From positions 1 to 64,000 of the forward strand of contig NZ_CANLKW010000006.1 of the NCBI RefSeq assembly GCF_947491795.1: a stretch of 64,000 nt of DNA, written 5' to 3'. Source of the stretch: an uncultured Roseobacter sp. GTDB taxonomy: Bacteria > Pseudomonadota > Alphaproteobacteria > Rhodobacterales > Rhodobacteraceae. The position numbers and the translations under genes are program-made. The stretch's first letter is position 1. Every line of letters begins with the position of its first letter. Of this stretch, positions 1-8,398 are shown piece by piece. Below the pieces are notes generated by a model, which saw nothing but the letters and a program-made list of their open reading frames with translations, was not told where the DNA came from and made no database searches.

Positions 1-50
1 CGCTGATCGCTGCCGCGCGCCGTGCGCGTTTATGATCATAAACGCGCATT
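1..50 (-). CDS. start of a truncated gene downstream of bchY, expected to be bchZ
   Basis: The bchY stop (TAA) overlaps an ATG in the next frame (TAATG), and that frame stays open for 16 codons to the window edge. In related clusters bchZ follows bchY. The first nine residues, MRVYDHKRA, fit the M-x-V-x-D-H-x-R-A start I remember for BchZ. The following residues (RRAAAIS) lack the expected GGYWG-like continuation. A perfect 26 bp palindrome covers most of this stretch. It may be a divergent or rearranged bchZ start, or an assembly edge effect. Too little is present to decide. Confidence 0.3.
23..48. repeat. 26 bp perfect palindrome at the bchY 3' end
   Basis: Positions 23-48 read identically on both strands, centred on GATC at 34-37, with 13 bp arms beginning TGCGCGTTTAT. 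It covers the start codon region of the gene after bchY. No T-run follows, so it does not look like a standard terminator. Confidence 0.75.
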
Positions 51-1620
51 AAATCATCTGCGCGGCTTTCGCCGCCCTTGCCTGTTTGTCCAGTTTCTTC
101 TGATGCTGGGCACGGAAGTCCGGGCGCAGGTTTGGCGCGCCTTCCCAGACACCGGCGGTGTCGGCGTGCCCCACATCCTCGAAAAAGGCCTTCATCCTGT
201 CCATACGGCCCTTGTTGGCGATGGCCGCATTGATCACCTGCGCGAGCGATCCCGCGCCGGCCACACCCATCAGCGGCCGGGCCGAAATCAGGTTGGTGAA
301 ATAGAGCCCGGGGATGCCCAGTTCCTTGGCCTTCTGCACAACAGGTGTGGTGCCGATGGCCAGGTCCGGCTGAACCGCTTCCATCGCGGCACAGTCATCT
401 TCCAGCGACGCGCGGTATTTAACCTTCACACCTTTGGCTGCAAGCCATTCTGCGTCTGCGGCCGACCATTGGGATTTCGCACAGGCTGTCCCGACATAGG
501 GCACATGCGCCCCGCTTTCGATCAGCAGACGCGCAACCAGAAGCTCTGATCCCTCATAGCCTGACAGCGTGATCGTCCCCTCAATGGGCGTCGCCGCCAG
601 CGCTCCTTTGATCGCGGGCAACACGGCGTTCTGGGCCGCTGCGATCTGGTCTGCGGACACGCCATAGGTCTCGCCGATGGCCTGCAACCAGTCCGCTGTT
701 CCGTCATGTCCTACAGGGGCGGATCCGACAACAGGGCGCCCTGCTGCCTGAAACTCACGGACTGTATCTGTATAGAACGGGTGGATTGCAGCCACGACCG
801 AACAGTCGAGTGCTGCATAAAGCTCGCGCCATTCCCGACAGGGGATCACGGGCCCGGCCGCCAGGCCCATAGGTGCCAGCATCTGGCCGATCATCATCGG
901 ATCTGCGGGGAACATCTCTCCCAGCATCGCCACCGTGGGACGCGCGGATTTGCCACCGACAGGGGCTGCGACAGGTCCCGCCTCGGCCTCTGCGCGGGCA
1001 TATTTCAGCATGGCACCCGCCAGCACATCCTTGGCCTCGGCATGGGTCGGAACCCCAAAGCCCGGCACGTCGATGCCCACGATGCGCACACCGTTGATCT
1101 CATCGGGCAGCAGCCGCAGCGGCACACCACTGGCGGTCGGCACACACAGATTTGTCACCACAATCGCGTCATAGCGGTCGGGATCGGCCAGCTCATGCAC
1201 GGAATCGCGGATGTCTTCGTAAAGCTTGCCTGTCACCAGGCTCTCGGAATTGAACGGTACATAGCCGACAGAGCGCCGCGCACCGTAGAAATGCGACACA
1301 AAAGTCAGGCCATAGACACAGCAGGCGGACCCGCTGAGCACAGTAGCCACCCGCTTCATCCGCAAGCCCACCCGGAGCGATCCGAATGCCGGACACATCG
1401 ACTGGGGCTTGTCATGCGGCCCCACCGGGTAATCCGCGCGGAACTTGTCCAGCAGCTCGGACTGACCGGCTTTGCGCGCCGCTTCTTCCATATCCGCACC
1501 GGAATGGCATCCCATCGCATCCGCAGGCGCGTCCGTGGCCACACGTGTCACCTCCCCATGGGGGTGACCTTTGATCACCTCAACCTCCGAGGCGTCGTCA
1601 TATGTGACTTCTGATTTCAT
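49..1620 (-). CDS. bchY: chlorophyllide a reductase subunit Y (BchY)
   Basis: BchY is half of the nitrogenase-like NB component (BchY-BchZ) that takes electrons from BchX and reduces ring B of chlorophyllide a to the bacteriochlorin level. The 523 aa product has family landmarks: SMCPAFGSLRVG near residues 75-85, a conserved Cys pair at 100-101 in SGSACCVYGLTF, and VPFNSESLVTGK. Cys76 and Cys100/101 lie where Fe-S cluster ligands are expected. The start ATG overlaps the stop of the 58 aa ORF upstream (ATGA), implying translational coupling. The stop overlaps an ATG at the window edge. The gene is the distal part of the bchC-bchX operon and should share its PpsR-controlled promoter. Confidence 0.96.
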   Translation of the reverse strand: MKSEVTYDDASEVEVIKGHPHGEVTRVATDAPADAMGCHSGADMEEAARKAGQSELLDKFRADYPVGPHDKPQSMCPAFGSLRVGLRMKRVATVLSGSACCVYGLTFVSHFYGARRSVGYVPFNSESLVTGKLYEDIRDSVHELADPDRYDAIVVTNLCVPTASGVPLRLLPDEINGVRIVGIDVPGFGVPTHAEAKDVLAGAMLKYARAEAEAGPVAAPVGGKSARPTVAMLGEMFPADPMMIGQMLAPMGLAAGPVIPCREWRELYAALDCSVVAAIHPFYTDTVREFQAAGRPVVGSAPVGHDGTADWLQAIGETYGVSADQIAAAQNAVLPAIKGALAATPIEGTITLSGYEGSELLVARLLIESGAHVPYVGTACAKSQWSAADAEWLAAKGVKVKYRASLEDDCAAMEAVQPDLAIGTTPVVQKAKELGIPGLYFTNLISARPLMGVAGAGSLAQVINAAIANKGRMDRMKAFFEDVGHADTAGVWEGAPNLRPDFRAQHQKKLDKQARAAKAAQMI

Positions 1621-1793
1621 GTGTCCTGCTGCCAGTGGCGGTGTTCGGCGCGGCTGATATCGTCCAGCAACTTCTTTGCACGGGTCAGCACATCACTGGC
1701 ATTCTCGACAATCCGCAATGATTGCTGGCCAAGATGCCGCGCGCGCTCCGTGGGTCTGGCCCCGGGCAGGTCGTCCGGATCAGGCCTCATCAT
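1617..1793 (-). CDS. 58 aa hypothetical protein between bchX and bchY
   Basis: This short ORF fills the 159 bp between bchX and bchY. It starts with ATG ATG inside the last codons of bchX and ends with a TGA that overlaps the bchY start (ATGA), so it is tied to both neighbours. The product, beginning MMRPDPDDLPGARPTERARH, is charged and mostly predicted helical (QQSLRIVENASDVLTRAKKLLDDIS), with no signal peptide or cysteine. I do not recognise a family. The tight overlaps argue that it is translated. It could be a small accessory or assembly factor for chlorophyllide reductase, or a non-functional coupling spacer. The second ATG (1790) is an equally possible start. Confidence 0.65.
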   Translation of the reverse strand: MMRPDPDDLPGARPTERARHLGQQSLRIVENASDVLTRAKKLLDDISRAEHRHWQQDT

Positions 1794-2784
1794 AAACCAC
1801 CTCCAGCGATGGCTTTGGTGCCGCGTTCTTGCCGCGCATATCCTCATCGGTTGCCGGTTCCAGCACAAAATCTCCGCCGGTTTCCGAGGCATCAAAAAGC
1901 CCCAGCAACCCATCCTGATCCAGCGGCGCGGGCCGCACCGGCGGGGCCACAGCGACATTGTCACCCAGGGCGGCAAAGAGATCGCCCCACTGAGACTGCG
2001 CCGTGCCGACGATCTGATAGTTTGCGGATTTCTTGCGCAGGTCATCATCCTGCGGGATTGCGGCCAGGATCGGAATGTCCACCGCTTCGGCAAATGCAGC
2101 TGCCTCGCCCGAGCCGTCATCCTTGTTGATCACCAGGCCCGCGACGCCGACGTTACCGCCCAGCTTGCGGAAGTACTCCACCGCCGAGCAGACGTTGTTG
2201 GCCACATACAGCGACTGCAGATCATTCGAGGCGACCAGAATGACTTTCTGCGCCATGTCCCGGGCAATCGGCAGACCGAACCCGCCGCAGACCACATCGC
2301 CCAGAAAGTCGAGCAGCACATAGTCAAAGTCCCAGTCATGAAAGCCCAGCTTTTCCAGCAGTTCAAATCCGTGGATGATCCCGCGTCCGCCACAGCCACG
2401 ACCCACTTCCGGGCCGCCCAGTTCCATCGCAAAGACACCGCCGCGCTTGAAACAGACATCCCCGATCTTCACCTCTTCGCCCGCCAGTTTCTTGCGGGTC
2501 GAGGTCTCGATGATCGTGGGGCAGGCCTTGCCGCCGAAGAGCAGGCTTGTGGTGTCGGATTTCGGATCGCAGCCGATCAGCAGAACGCGTTTGCCCTGCT
2601 CGGCCATCATGTGGCTCAGGTTCGCCAGCGTAAAAGACTTGCCGATACCGCCCTTGCCATAGATCGCGATGATCTGGGTTTTGGACGTGGGCTCTCCCTG
2701 CGGGACTTCCAGCGTCGGCTCGGCCTGGGCCTCATCGCGCAAACGCTTGTCGAAATCCTTCAGGTTCGGGACCTCATCTTTCAT
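1780..2784 (-). CDS. bchX: chlorophyllide a reductase iron protein (BchX)
   Basis: BchX is a NifH-like homodimeric ATPase that feeds electrons to BchYZ. The 334 aa product has a P-loop YGKGGIGKS at about 42-50 and [4Fe-4S] ligand cysteines at 131 (GRGCGGRG) and 166 (DVVCGGFG). The C-terminal extension ending RGKNAAPKPSLEVVYDEA is typical of BchX rather than BchL. I chose the ATG at 2784 (MKDEVPNLKDF) because it overlaps the bchC stop (ATGA) and matches the family start. An upstream in-frame start at 2820 would lie well inside bchC. The 3' end overlaps the 58 aa ORF. Confidence 0.97.
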   Translation of the reverse strand: MKDEVPNLKDFDKRLRDEAQAEPTLEVPQGEPTSKTQIIAIYGKGGIGKSFTLANLSHMMAEQGKRVLLIGCDPKSDTTSLLFGGKACPTIIETSTRKKLAGEEVKIGDVCFKRGGVFAMELGGPEVGRGCGGRGIIHGFELLEKLGFHDWDFDYVLLDFLGDVVCGGFGLPIARDMAQKVILVASNDLQSLYVANNVCSAVEYFRKLGGNVGVAGLVINKDDGSGEAAAFAEAVDIPILAAIPQDDDLRKKSANYQIVGTAQSQWGDLFAALGDNVAVAPPVRPAPLDQDGLLGLFDASETGGDFVLEPATDEDMRGKNAAPKPSLEVVYDEA

Positions 2785-3722
2785 GCCGCGTCCTTCCAGT
2801 TCAAAATCATTTTCAGGCACCCCGGATCAGAGAATGCCTGCGCATAGGCCGCCGGAGCTTCCGCCGCGGGGCGTGTATGTGTGATCAGCCCGTCAAGGCT
2901 CAGGTTGCCTGCCTCGACCAGCGCGCGTGTGGCGGCCAGATCGTCATGCGTCCACTCTGCCGCCACCCGGAACCGCGCCTCTTTCATAAAGGCGGGCGGA
3001 AAGGCAAAGCTGATCGGATCGGTGTAAAACCCGGCGAGGACGATCTCGCCGCCCCTGGCCACCCGCGCCACCAGTTCGTTGAGCACCTCAACACTGCCGG
3101 AGGCGTCATAGACAGATGTGTAATCACGGCGCGGATCTTCGGCGGGGTCGATGACCTCATAGCCTGTGGCACCGCCGCGACGGTCGGGGTCGGTTTCCCA
3201 GACGACCGGCGCCGGGGCACCTGCTGCCATTGTCAGCCGGGCCAGCAGACGGCCCAGCACGCCGTGACCCACAATCAGGTCCGGCACGGATTTGTTCAGA
3301 CCCGCCATCGCGTGGCGCGCTGTTGCGGCCAGTGCCAGCAGCGCGCCTGCCGGGCCCAGCGTGGAATCGATTCGTGTCACACGGTCCGGGGCGGTGATCA
3401 CCCGTGACGCCGCACCACCGAACAGGCCAAAGGCACCGTCGTAACAGTTGGCACCGGGAACAAAGACGCGGTCGCCCACGCGGTAGCCGGAACCGGTCGA
3501 GGCCTCGACCACTTCGCCCACGGCCTCATAGCCGGGCACCAGCGGATAGCCCATGCCCGGAAACGGCGGCATCTGACCTGACCAGAAGAGTTTTTCCGTA
3601 CCGGTTGAAATCCCGGAATGAGAGATGTCCACCACCAGATCGTCCGCCCCCGGCGCGGTCAGCGTCAGGGTATCAACGTCCAGGTCCCGCGGACCTTTCA
3701 GAAGAACGGCGGTGGTTTGCAA
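2781..3722 (-). CDS. bchC: 3-hydroxyethyl bacteriochlorophyllide a dehydrogenase (BchC)
   Basis: BchC oxidises the C3 hydroxyethyl group to the acetyl group of bacteriochlorophyll a. The 313 aa product is a zinc-less medium-chain dehydrogenase-like protein. It contains SGISTGTEKLFWSGQMPPFPG, the VPGYEAVGEVVE and GDRVFVPG segments, and a VGHGVLGRLLARL nucleotide-binding loop. It is the first gene of the bchC-bchX-ORF-bchY operon. Two TGT-N12-ACA boxes lie 70-115 bp upstream and overlap a promoter-like TTGACA, as expected for PpsR repression. Confidence 0.96.
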   Translation of the reverse strand: MQTTAVLLKGPRDLDVDTLTLTAPGADDLVVDISHSGISTGTEKLFWSGQMPPFPGMGYPLVPGYEAVGEVVEASTGSGYRVGDRVFVPGANCYDGAFGLFGGAASRVITAPDRVTRIDSTLGPAGALLALAATARHAMAGLNKSVPDLIVGHGVLGRLLARLTMAAGAPAPVVWETDPDRRGGATGYEVIDPAEDPRRDYTSVYDASGSVEVLNELVARVARGGEIVLAGFYTDPISFAFPPAFMKEARFRVAAEWTHDDLAATRALVEAGNLSLDGLITHTRPAAEAPAAYAQAFSDPGCLKMILNWKDAA

Positions 3723-3792
3723 GGCTCTCTCCCTCTCAGTTCCGGCGTGTTTTGATCTGCGTCAAAGACTCACCGGGATAGTCTGTTCTGAT

Positions 3793-3810
3793 TGTCAGTT
3801 TAAACTTACA
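3793..3810. promoter_or_regulatory. PpsR/CrtJ box (bchC, proximal)
   Basis: TGTCAGTTTAAACTTACA is an exact TGT-N12-ACA match. On the minus strand it overlaps the -10-like TAAACT that follows TTGACA by 16 bp, so binding here would block the bchC promoter. Confidence 0.85.
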
Positions 3811-3818
3811 TAACTGAC

Positions 3819-3836
3819 TGTCAATTAAAATGGACA
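3819..3836. promoter_or_regulatory. PpsR/CrtJ box (bchC, distal)
   Basis: TGTCAATTAAAATGGACA is an exact TGT-N12-ACA match, separated from the first box by 8 bp, the usual tandem arrangement. The minus-strand reading contains TTGACA, a likely -35 element for bchC. Confidence 0.85.
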
Positions 3837-3847
3837 CATTGGCGAAA

Positions 3848-4975
3848 TCAGGCGCCGGGCTTTACGGCGGTCAGGGTCCGGGTCACATAGGCCCGCGCGG
3901 GTGCGGGGCTGGAAATGCCGGTAAATCCGGCATCGCTGCACAGCCTCGAAATCTCTTCTGACGACCGGGTCCGCCCGGTCTGCATCGCCATCGTGTAAAA
4001 GGCGAAATAGATATCACCCGCACGGTCCGGCGCGGCACCACCGCCCATCGGCTCGGAAATGATCAGCCGCCCACCGGCGGGCAGCACATCGAAAACAGCG
4101 CCCAGCAGGGCCGCGACCGTGTCATCGGCATGGTCATACAGGACCCGGATCAGCGACACCGCATCCGCGTCTTCTGGCAGCGGATCATCCCGGAACGAGC
4201 CGGGATGCAGCGTCACGCGGCCCGACATGCCCGCAGCGCCAAAGCGCTCGACAGCGCCGGGCGTCACCTGCGGCAGATCAAACAGCACCATCTCCAGGTC
4301 AGGCCAGGCCGTGCCTGCCGCCTCGAGAAACGCGCCCGTGCCACCGCCAATGTCCATCAGCCTGCGCACACCTTTCAGCGACACAGCCCGCAGCGTGTCC
4401 TCGGCCACCAGCTTCTGGCTTTGCGCCATCAGGTCGGAATAGGTCTCGGCCACGCCAGGATCAATGTCGCCCTGCGCGCCGAATACATAGGGCCAAAACT
4501 GCGACAGCTCTGTCGTCTCAGGCCCGCGCAGCAACCCGACGGGATCTGCCAGATCGGCGTAAAAGGCCCGGTGATGCCGGATCATCGCCTCCAGCCCCGG
4601 CACACCCATCAGGGCCGCGCCCTTGCGCGCCAGATGAAACCGGCCGGACCGGTCGCGCCGCAGCAGTTTCAGCGCAGCGGCCGCCTGCAACAGAATGGTC
4701 ATCCGCTCCGCAGGAACACCCGTGGCCTGGCTCAGCTGATCCGCCCTCAGCGGACCACCGCGCAACCGGCGGGGCAGGTCCAGCTCGACCACAGCCATCA
4801 GAACCTGGCTCTGAACAAACCCCTGAACGATATCAAACAGCACCGCTCCGTCCCGCCGGGCCTGACCGCGCGTCAGCGGAAAACGGCTCGCCCAGCTCTG
4901 GAAACCGGGCCGGGCGACCAGCCGGTTCAGCCAGCCGCCGCGCCAGTCCGGCAAGCCGGTGCTGAGATCAGACAT
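3848..4975 (-). CDS. crtF: demethylspheroidene O-methyltransferase (CrtF)
   Basis: CrtF methylates the C1 hydroxyl of demethylspheroidene to give spheroidene. The 375 aa product has a plant O-methyltransferase layout: an N-terminal winged-helix dimerisation region (LRADQLSQATGVPAERM) and a C-terminal SAM-binding fold with LMDIGGGTGAFLEAAG. The ATG at 4975 (MSDLSTGLPDW) is preferred over a GTG 24 bp upstream because it overlaps the crtE 3' end by only 8 bp. It is the second gene of the crtEF operon. Its stop lies about 10 bp from the bchC upstream boxes, so the bchC promoter region abuts crtF. Confidence 0.95.
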   Translation of the reverse strand: MSDLSTGLPDWRGGWLNRLVARPGFQSWASRFPLTRGQARRDGAVLFDIVQGFVQSQVLMAVVELDLPRRLRGGPLRADQLSQATGVPAERMTILLQAAAALKLLRRDRSGRFHLARKGAALMGVPGLEAMIRHHRAFYADLADPVGLLRGPETTELSQFWPYVFGAQGDIDPGVAETYSDLMAQSQKLVAEDTLRAVSLKGVRRLMDIGGGTGAFLEAAGTAWPDLEMVLFDLPQVTPGAVERFGAAGMSGRVTLHPGSFRDDPLPEDADAVSLIRVLYDHADDTVAALLGAVFDVLPAGGRLIISEPMGGGAAPDRAGDIYFAFYTMAMQTGRTRSSEEISRLCSDAGFTGISSPAPARAYVTRTLTAVKPGA

Positions 4976-5855
4976 GGCCCGACCGCGCCGCGGCCACACT
5001 GGGGGCCACCGGCGTCAGACGTTCGGCATACATGCGCACCATTTCGGCGAGCTTTGCCTCGCCCGGGCAGGACGGAATGGAGGCAATCGCACCGCCCAGA
5101 ATATCCTTGAGCCGCGAGACAGCGCCCTGAACACCCAGCAGCGTCACCGCATTGGGGCGACCGTGCAGATCATCCTGGCCCGCGGGCTTGCCCAGCGTCT
5201 CCGCATCATAGAGCGCGTCGCGCAGATCGTCCGCGACCTGAAAGGCCTCGCCGATACGTGCGCCCAGTTCAAACCAGGGCTCTGCGTCCTGACCTGCGGA
5301 AATCGCACCCATCTGGGTCGCCGCGATGAACAGCGCGCCGGTCTTGGCCTGGTGATAGGCAGACAGGTCAATCTCTGTCTCGCTTTCCCACCCCTGCCCT
5401 GCACAGATGCCACCGGGCATACCGGTACGCTGCGCCAGGGTCATGATCAGCTGCGCCACCCGGTCCGGTGCCTGCCCCGACTGACGCGCGAGAATTTCAA
5501 AGGCCAGCACGATCAGGCTGTCGCCGGTCAGCACCGCCAGCGGTTCGGAATAGGCTTTGTGCACAGATGGCTTGCCGCGCCGGATATCCGCATCATCGAA
5601 ACAGGGCAGATCATCATGGACCAGGCTCGCGCAGTGAATAAGCTCCAGCGCCGAGGCCGCCGCATCCGACACTTCAGGACGGTCGTCGCCACAGGCCAGC
5701 GCCACCGACATACAGATCGTCGGGCGTATCCTGGCACCCCCCGGTTCGGTCGCATACCCCAGGGCCGAGGCCAGCCGGGGCGGCACGGCACCCCTGCCCT
5801 GACCCACCGCAACTGATTGTGCAATTGCCGTTTCGATCCGCGCGTTCATGCCCAT
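4968..5855 (-). CDS. crtE: geranylgeranyl diphosphate synthase (CrtE)
   Basis: CrtE condenses IPP with allylic diphosphates to make GGPP, used for carotenoids and for the bacteriochlorophyll tail. The 295 aa product is a trans-isoprenyl synthase. It has GGARIRPTIC, the first aspartate-rich motif in LVHDDLPCFDD and the second region in FQVADDLRD. The start is either the ATG at 5855 or the ATG two codons later (MNARIE). The gene is divergent from crtD, with two PpsR boxes in the 94 bp between them, and its 3' end overlaps crtF. Confidence 0.96.
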   Translation of the reverse strand: MGMNARIETAIAQSVAVGQGRGAVPPRLASALGYATEPGGARIRPTICMSVALACGDDRPEVSDAAASALELIHCASLVHDDLPCFDDADIRRGKPSVHKAYSEPLAVLTGDSLIVLAFEILARQSGQAPDRVAQLIMTLAQRTGMPGGICAGQGWESETEIDLSAYHQAKTGALFIAATQMGAISAGQDAEPWFELGARIGEAFQVADDLRDALYDAETLGKPAGQDDLHGRPNAVTLLGVQGAVSRLKDILGGAIASIPSCPGEAKLAEMVRMYAERLTPVAPSVAAARSGHV

Positions 5856-5879
5856 CAGCCTGTCCTTTCAGAGATTAAG

Positions 5880-5897
5880 TGTCATTTTATTGCGACA
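5880..5897. promoter_or_regulatory. PpsR/CrtJ box (crtE side of crtE/crtD)
   Basis: TGTCATTTTATTGCGACA is an exact TGT-N12-ACA match 25 bp upstream of the crtE start, in the divergent crtE/crtD spacer. Confidence 0.85.
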
Positions 5898-5903
5898 CTA
5901 AAG

Positions 5904-5921
5904 TGTAAATCATACTGGACA
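5904..5921. promoter_or_regulatory. PpsR/CrtJ box (crtD side of crtE/crtD)
   Basis: TGTAAATCATACTGGACA is an exact TGT-N12-ACA match, 6 bp from the neighbouring box and 28 bp before the crtD ATG. The pair can control both divergent operons. Confidence 0.85.
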
Positions 5922-5949
5922 GTTTGCATTTGCGAGTCAACAATTGCCT

Positions 5950-7500
5950 ATGCGCATCGAAACCGCCCCTCTGCTGCCCGATCGCCCGCGCGCCGTGGTG
6001 ATCGGCGCCGGTATCGCCGGGCTCGCCACCGCCCTGCGGCTGGCCTGTGGCGGCATGGCCGTCACGCTACTGGAACGGCACGCCCATGCAGGCGGGAAAA
6101 TCCGGACCCTTCCCAGCGCGGCCGGCCCGGTGGATGCAGGGCCCACCGTGCTCACCATGCGCCACGTGTTTGACGCACTTTTTGCCTGTGCGGGTGCGCG
6201 GCTCGAAGATCACGTCACCCTTTTCCGGCAGGAAACGCTCGCCCGGCACTTCTGGCCCGATGGCAGCTGCCTTGATCTGTCCGAAGATCCGGAGGTCAGC
6301 GCCGCCGCCATCGCCGGGTTTGCCGGACCCGGTGCGGCGGATGAGTTCCGCAGCTTTCACAAACGCACCGCCCGCCTCTTTGCGGCTTTTGACGCGCCCA
6401 TGATGCAGGCGCCACAGCCGCGCCTGTCCGAACTGGTGCCGCATGTGCTGCGCCAGCCCGGGCTGATCCCGGACATGGCACCGCTGTCAACGCTGAAAAC
6501 CTCTCTGGCGCGGCAGTTCTCCGACCCGCGTCTGGCACAGCTCTTCGGGCGCTACGCCACCTATGTCGGCGGCGCGCCACATCTCAGTCCGGCCATCCTG
6601 TCACTGATCTGGCAGGCCGAGGCCGCAGGCGTCTGGGTCGTGCAGGGCGGCATGCACCGGCTGGCAGGTGCCATTGCCGGGCTTGCCGCCGAAAATGGCG
6701 TCGACATCCGGCTGGGCACCCATGTCAGCGAAATCGCCAAGCGCCATGGTGCTGTGTCCGGCGTCATCCTGCAGAACGGCGCGCAGCTGCCCGCCGATGC
6801 CGTGGTCTATGCGGGGGACCCGCGCGCGCTTGCCATGGGCAGCCTGGGCGACAGCTTTACAAAAGTCGCCCCGCAAACGGCCACCCTGCCGCGGTCCTTT
6901 TCGGCGCGGGTGCACAGCTTTGCCGCCACACCGCAGGGCCTCGATCTGGCCCATCACAACGTATTCTTCGACGCGGACCCGGACAGCGAATTTGACGACC
7001 TGCACGCAGGCCGCATCCCGCGCAATCCGACGATCTACCTCTGCGCTGAAGACCGGGGCCAGAACACGCCCCCCCCCGACACCGAGCGTTTCGAGATCAT
7101 TTGCAACGCCCCCGCAACAGATACACCCAACGACCCGACGGAGCTCACAGAATGGCACCATCAGATCATGCAGAAGATGGCGGATATGGGGGTGAGCTTC
7201 ACACCCATGCCGACCGCGACGACCATCACGACACCGCAGACCTTCGCCGCGATGTTCCCGGACAGTCTCGGCGCGCTTTACGGGCAGACGCCGCACGGAA
7301 TGACCGCCGCGCTCAAACGCCCGACAGCACAGACATCTGTCCCGGGGCTCTGGCTGGCGGGGGGCGGCACGCACCCGGGTGCCGGTGTGCCGATGGCGAC
7401 ACTCTCCGCCCGGCACGCGGCCGGGGCGATCTTACGCGCCCAAACTTTAACATCCCCGTTGCCCCCAACGGCTATGCCTGGTGGTATGTCGACGGGCTGA
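5950..7500 (+). CDS. crtD: hydroxyneurosporene / methoxyneurosporene desaturase (CrtD)
   Basis: CrtD introduces the 3,4 double bond in 1-hydroxy or 1-methoxy carotenoids on the spheroidene route. The 516 aa product is a phytoene-desaturase-type FAD enzyme with a Rossmann motif VVIGAGIAGLATAL at about 17-30. Its C-terminal FAD signature is GLWLAGGGTHPGAGVPMA. I use the ATG at 5950 rather than the TTG at 5944. The C-terminus has an extra tail after HAAGAILRA (LTSPLPPTAMPGGMSTG), which reads across the conserved start of crtC in another frame. Confidence 0.94.
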   Translation: MRIETAPLLPDRPRAVVIGAGIAGLATALRLACGGMAVTLLERHAHAGGKIRTLPSAAGPVDAGPTVLTMRHVFDALFACAGARLEDHVTLFRQETLARHFWPDGSCLDLSEDPEVSAAAIAGFAGPGAADEFRSFHKRTARLFAAFDAPMMQAPQPRLSELVPHVLRQPGLIPDMAPLSTLKTSLARQFSDPRLAQLFGRYATYVGGAPHLSPAILSLIWQAEAAGVWVVQGGMHRLAGAIAGLAAENGVDIRLGTHVSEIAKRHGAVSGVILQNGAQLPADAVVYAGDPRALAMGSLGDSFTKVAPQTATLPRSFSARVHSFAATPQGLDLAHHNVFFDADPDSEFDDLHAGRIPRNPTIYLCAEDRGQNTPPPDTERFEIICNAPATDTPNDPTELTEWHHQIMQKMADMGVSFTPMPTATTITTPQTFAAMFPDSLGALYGQTPHGMTAALKRPTAQTSVPGLWLAGGGTHPGAGVPMATLSARHAAGAILRAQTLTSPLPPTAMPGGMSTG

Positions 7501-8369
7501 GCGACTGCGGCACGCGCGCGGTCTCTGTCATCGGCTTCATCGGCTCTGTCTTTTCGCCCTGGTACCGCTGGTCGGGGCGCAAAAACCCTCAGAACCACGT
7601 CTGTATCAATGTGGCCACCTATGGCCCCGGCGGGCGGTTCACCATGACCGACCGGGGCCAGGACGCGCTGCGCCAGACCGCCAGCCGGTTCGAGGTCGGC
7701 CCCTCGATGATGCGCTGGGAAAACGGACAGCTGATCATCGATATCGACGAGGTGTCGGGCCCGCCGGTTATCAGCCGCATCCGCGGGACAATCACCGTAA
7801 CCCCCTCTGCGATCACCTCGGTCGAGCTGCCGCTGACACCCGATGGCGCGCATATCTGGCGGCCCTTTGCCCCCTGTTCGCGCATTGACGTGAACATCGA
7901 CCGCAAAGGCTGGCAGTGGCAGGGCGAGGGGTATTTTGACGCCAATTTCGGCAGCCGCGCGCTCGAGGAGGATTTCAGCTACTGGACCTGGGGCCGCTAC
8001 CCGACATCGCGCGGGGCCACATGCTTTTACGACGCGACCCGGCTGGACGGATCAGAGCTGGCCGCTGGTTTCCGCTTTGGCCACGACGGCCAGGCCTTTC
8101 CGATCCCCCTGCCCCCCAAAACGCGCCTGCGCCGCAGCCTCTGGGCCGTGGCCCGCGAAACCCGCGCCGATGCGGGTGCCAGCGCGCGCCAGACCCTCAA
8201 CATGCTGGACGCGCCGTTCTATTCCCGCTCGGCGGTGGAAACCGTTCTGGACGGCGAACGCACGGTCGGCGTGCACGAGGCGCTGGACCTCAAACGTTTC
8301 CGCTCGCCCCTGCTCAAACCGATGCTGGCCGTCAGAGTACCACGCCGCAAAGGCTGGCGCTGGGACTGA
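7434..8369 (+). CDS. crtC: hydroxyneurosporene synthase / carotenoid 1,2-hydratase (CrtC)
   Basis: CrtC hydrates the 1,2 double bond of neurosporene. The product contains family sequence: FNIPVAPNGYAWWYVDGLSD, then FIGSVFSPWYRWSGRKNP, GRFTMTDRG, DANFGSRALEEDFSYWTWGR and the ending VPRRKGWRWD. The end is clear but the start is not. The frame has no ATG, GTG or TTG between about 7155 and the conserved N-terminal segment at 7443. I give the ACG at 7434 only as a placeholder, giving about 311 aa; a GGGG stretch lies 9-12 bases before it. A non-standard start, a long overlap with crtD, or an indel are all possible. The gene overlaps crtD and is probably coupled to it. Confidence 0.8.
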   Translation, partial: TRPNFNIPVAPNGYAWWYVDGLSDCGTRAVSVIGFIGSVFSPWYRWSGRKNPQNHVCINVATYGPGGRFTMTDRGQDALRQTASRFEVGPSMMRWENGQLIIDIDEVSGPPVISRIRGTITVTPSAITSVELPLTPDGAHIWRPFAPCSRIDVNIDRKGWQWQGEGYFDANFGSRALEEDFSYWTWGRYPTSRGATCFYDATRLDGSELAAGFRFGHDGQAFPIPLPPKTRLRRSLWAVARETRADAGASARQTLNMLDAPFYSRSAVETVLDGERTVGVHEALDLKRFRSPLLKPMLAVRVPRRKGWRWD

Positions 8370-8398
8370 AGGGCGGTTGTGCGCACAGGGCTGCGCCC

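Noticed and set aside
7101..7433. crtC starting at the distant in-frame ATG inside crtD
   Set aside because: This would add about 100 residues with no similarity to CrtC, antisense-like in composition, so I kept the conserved start and flagged the problem.
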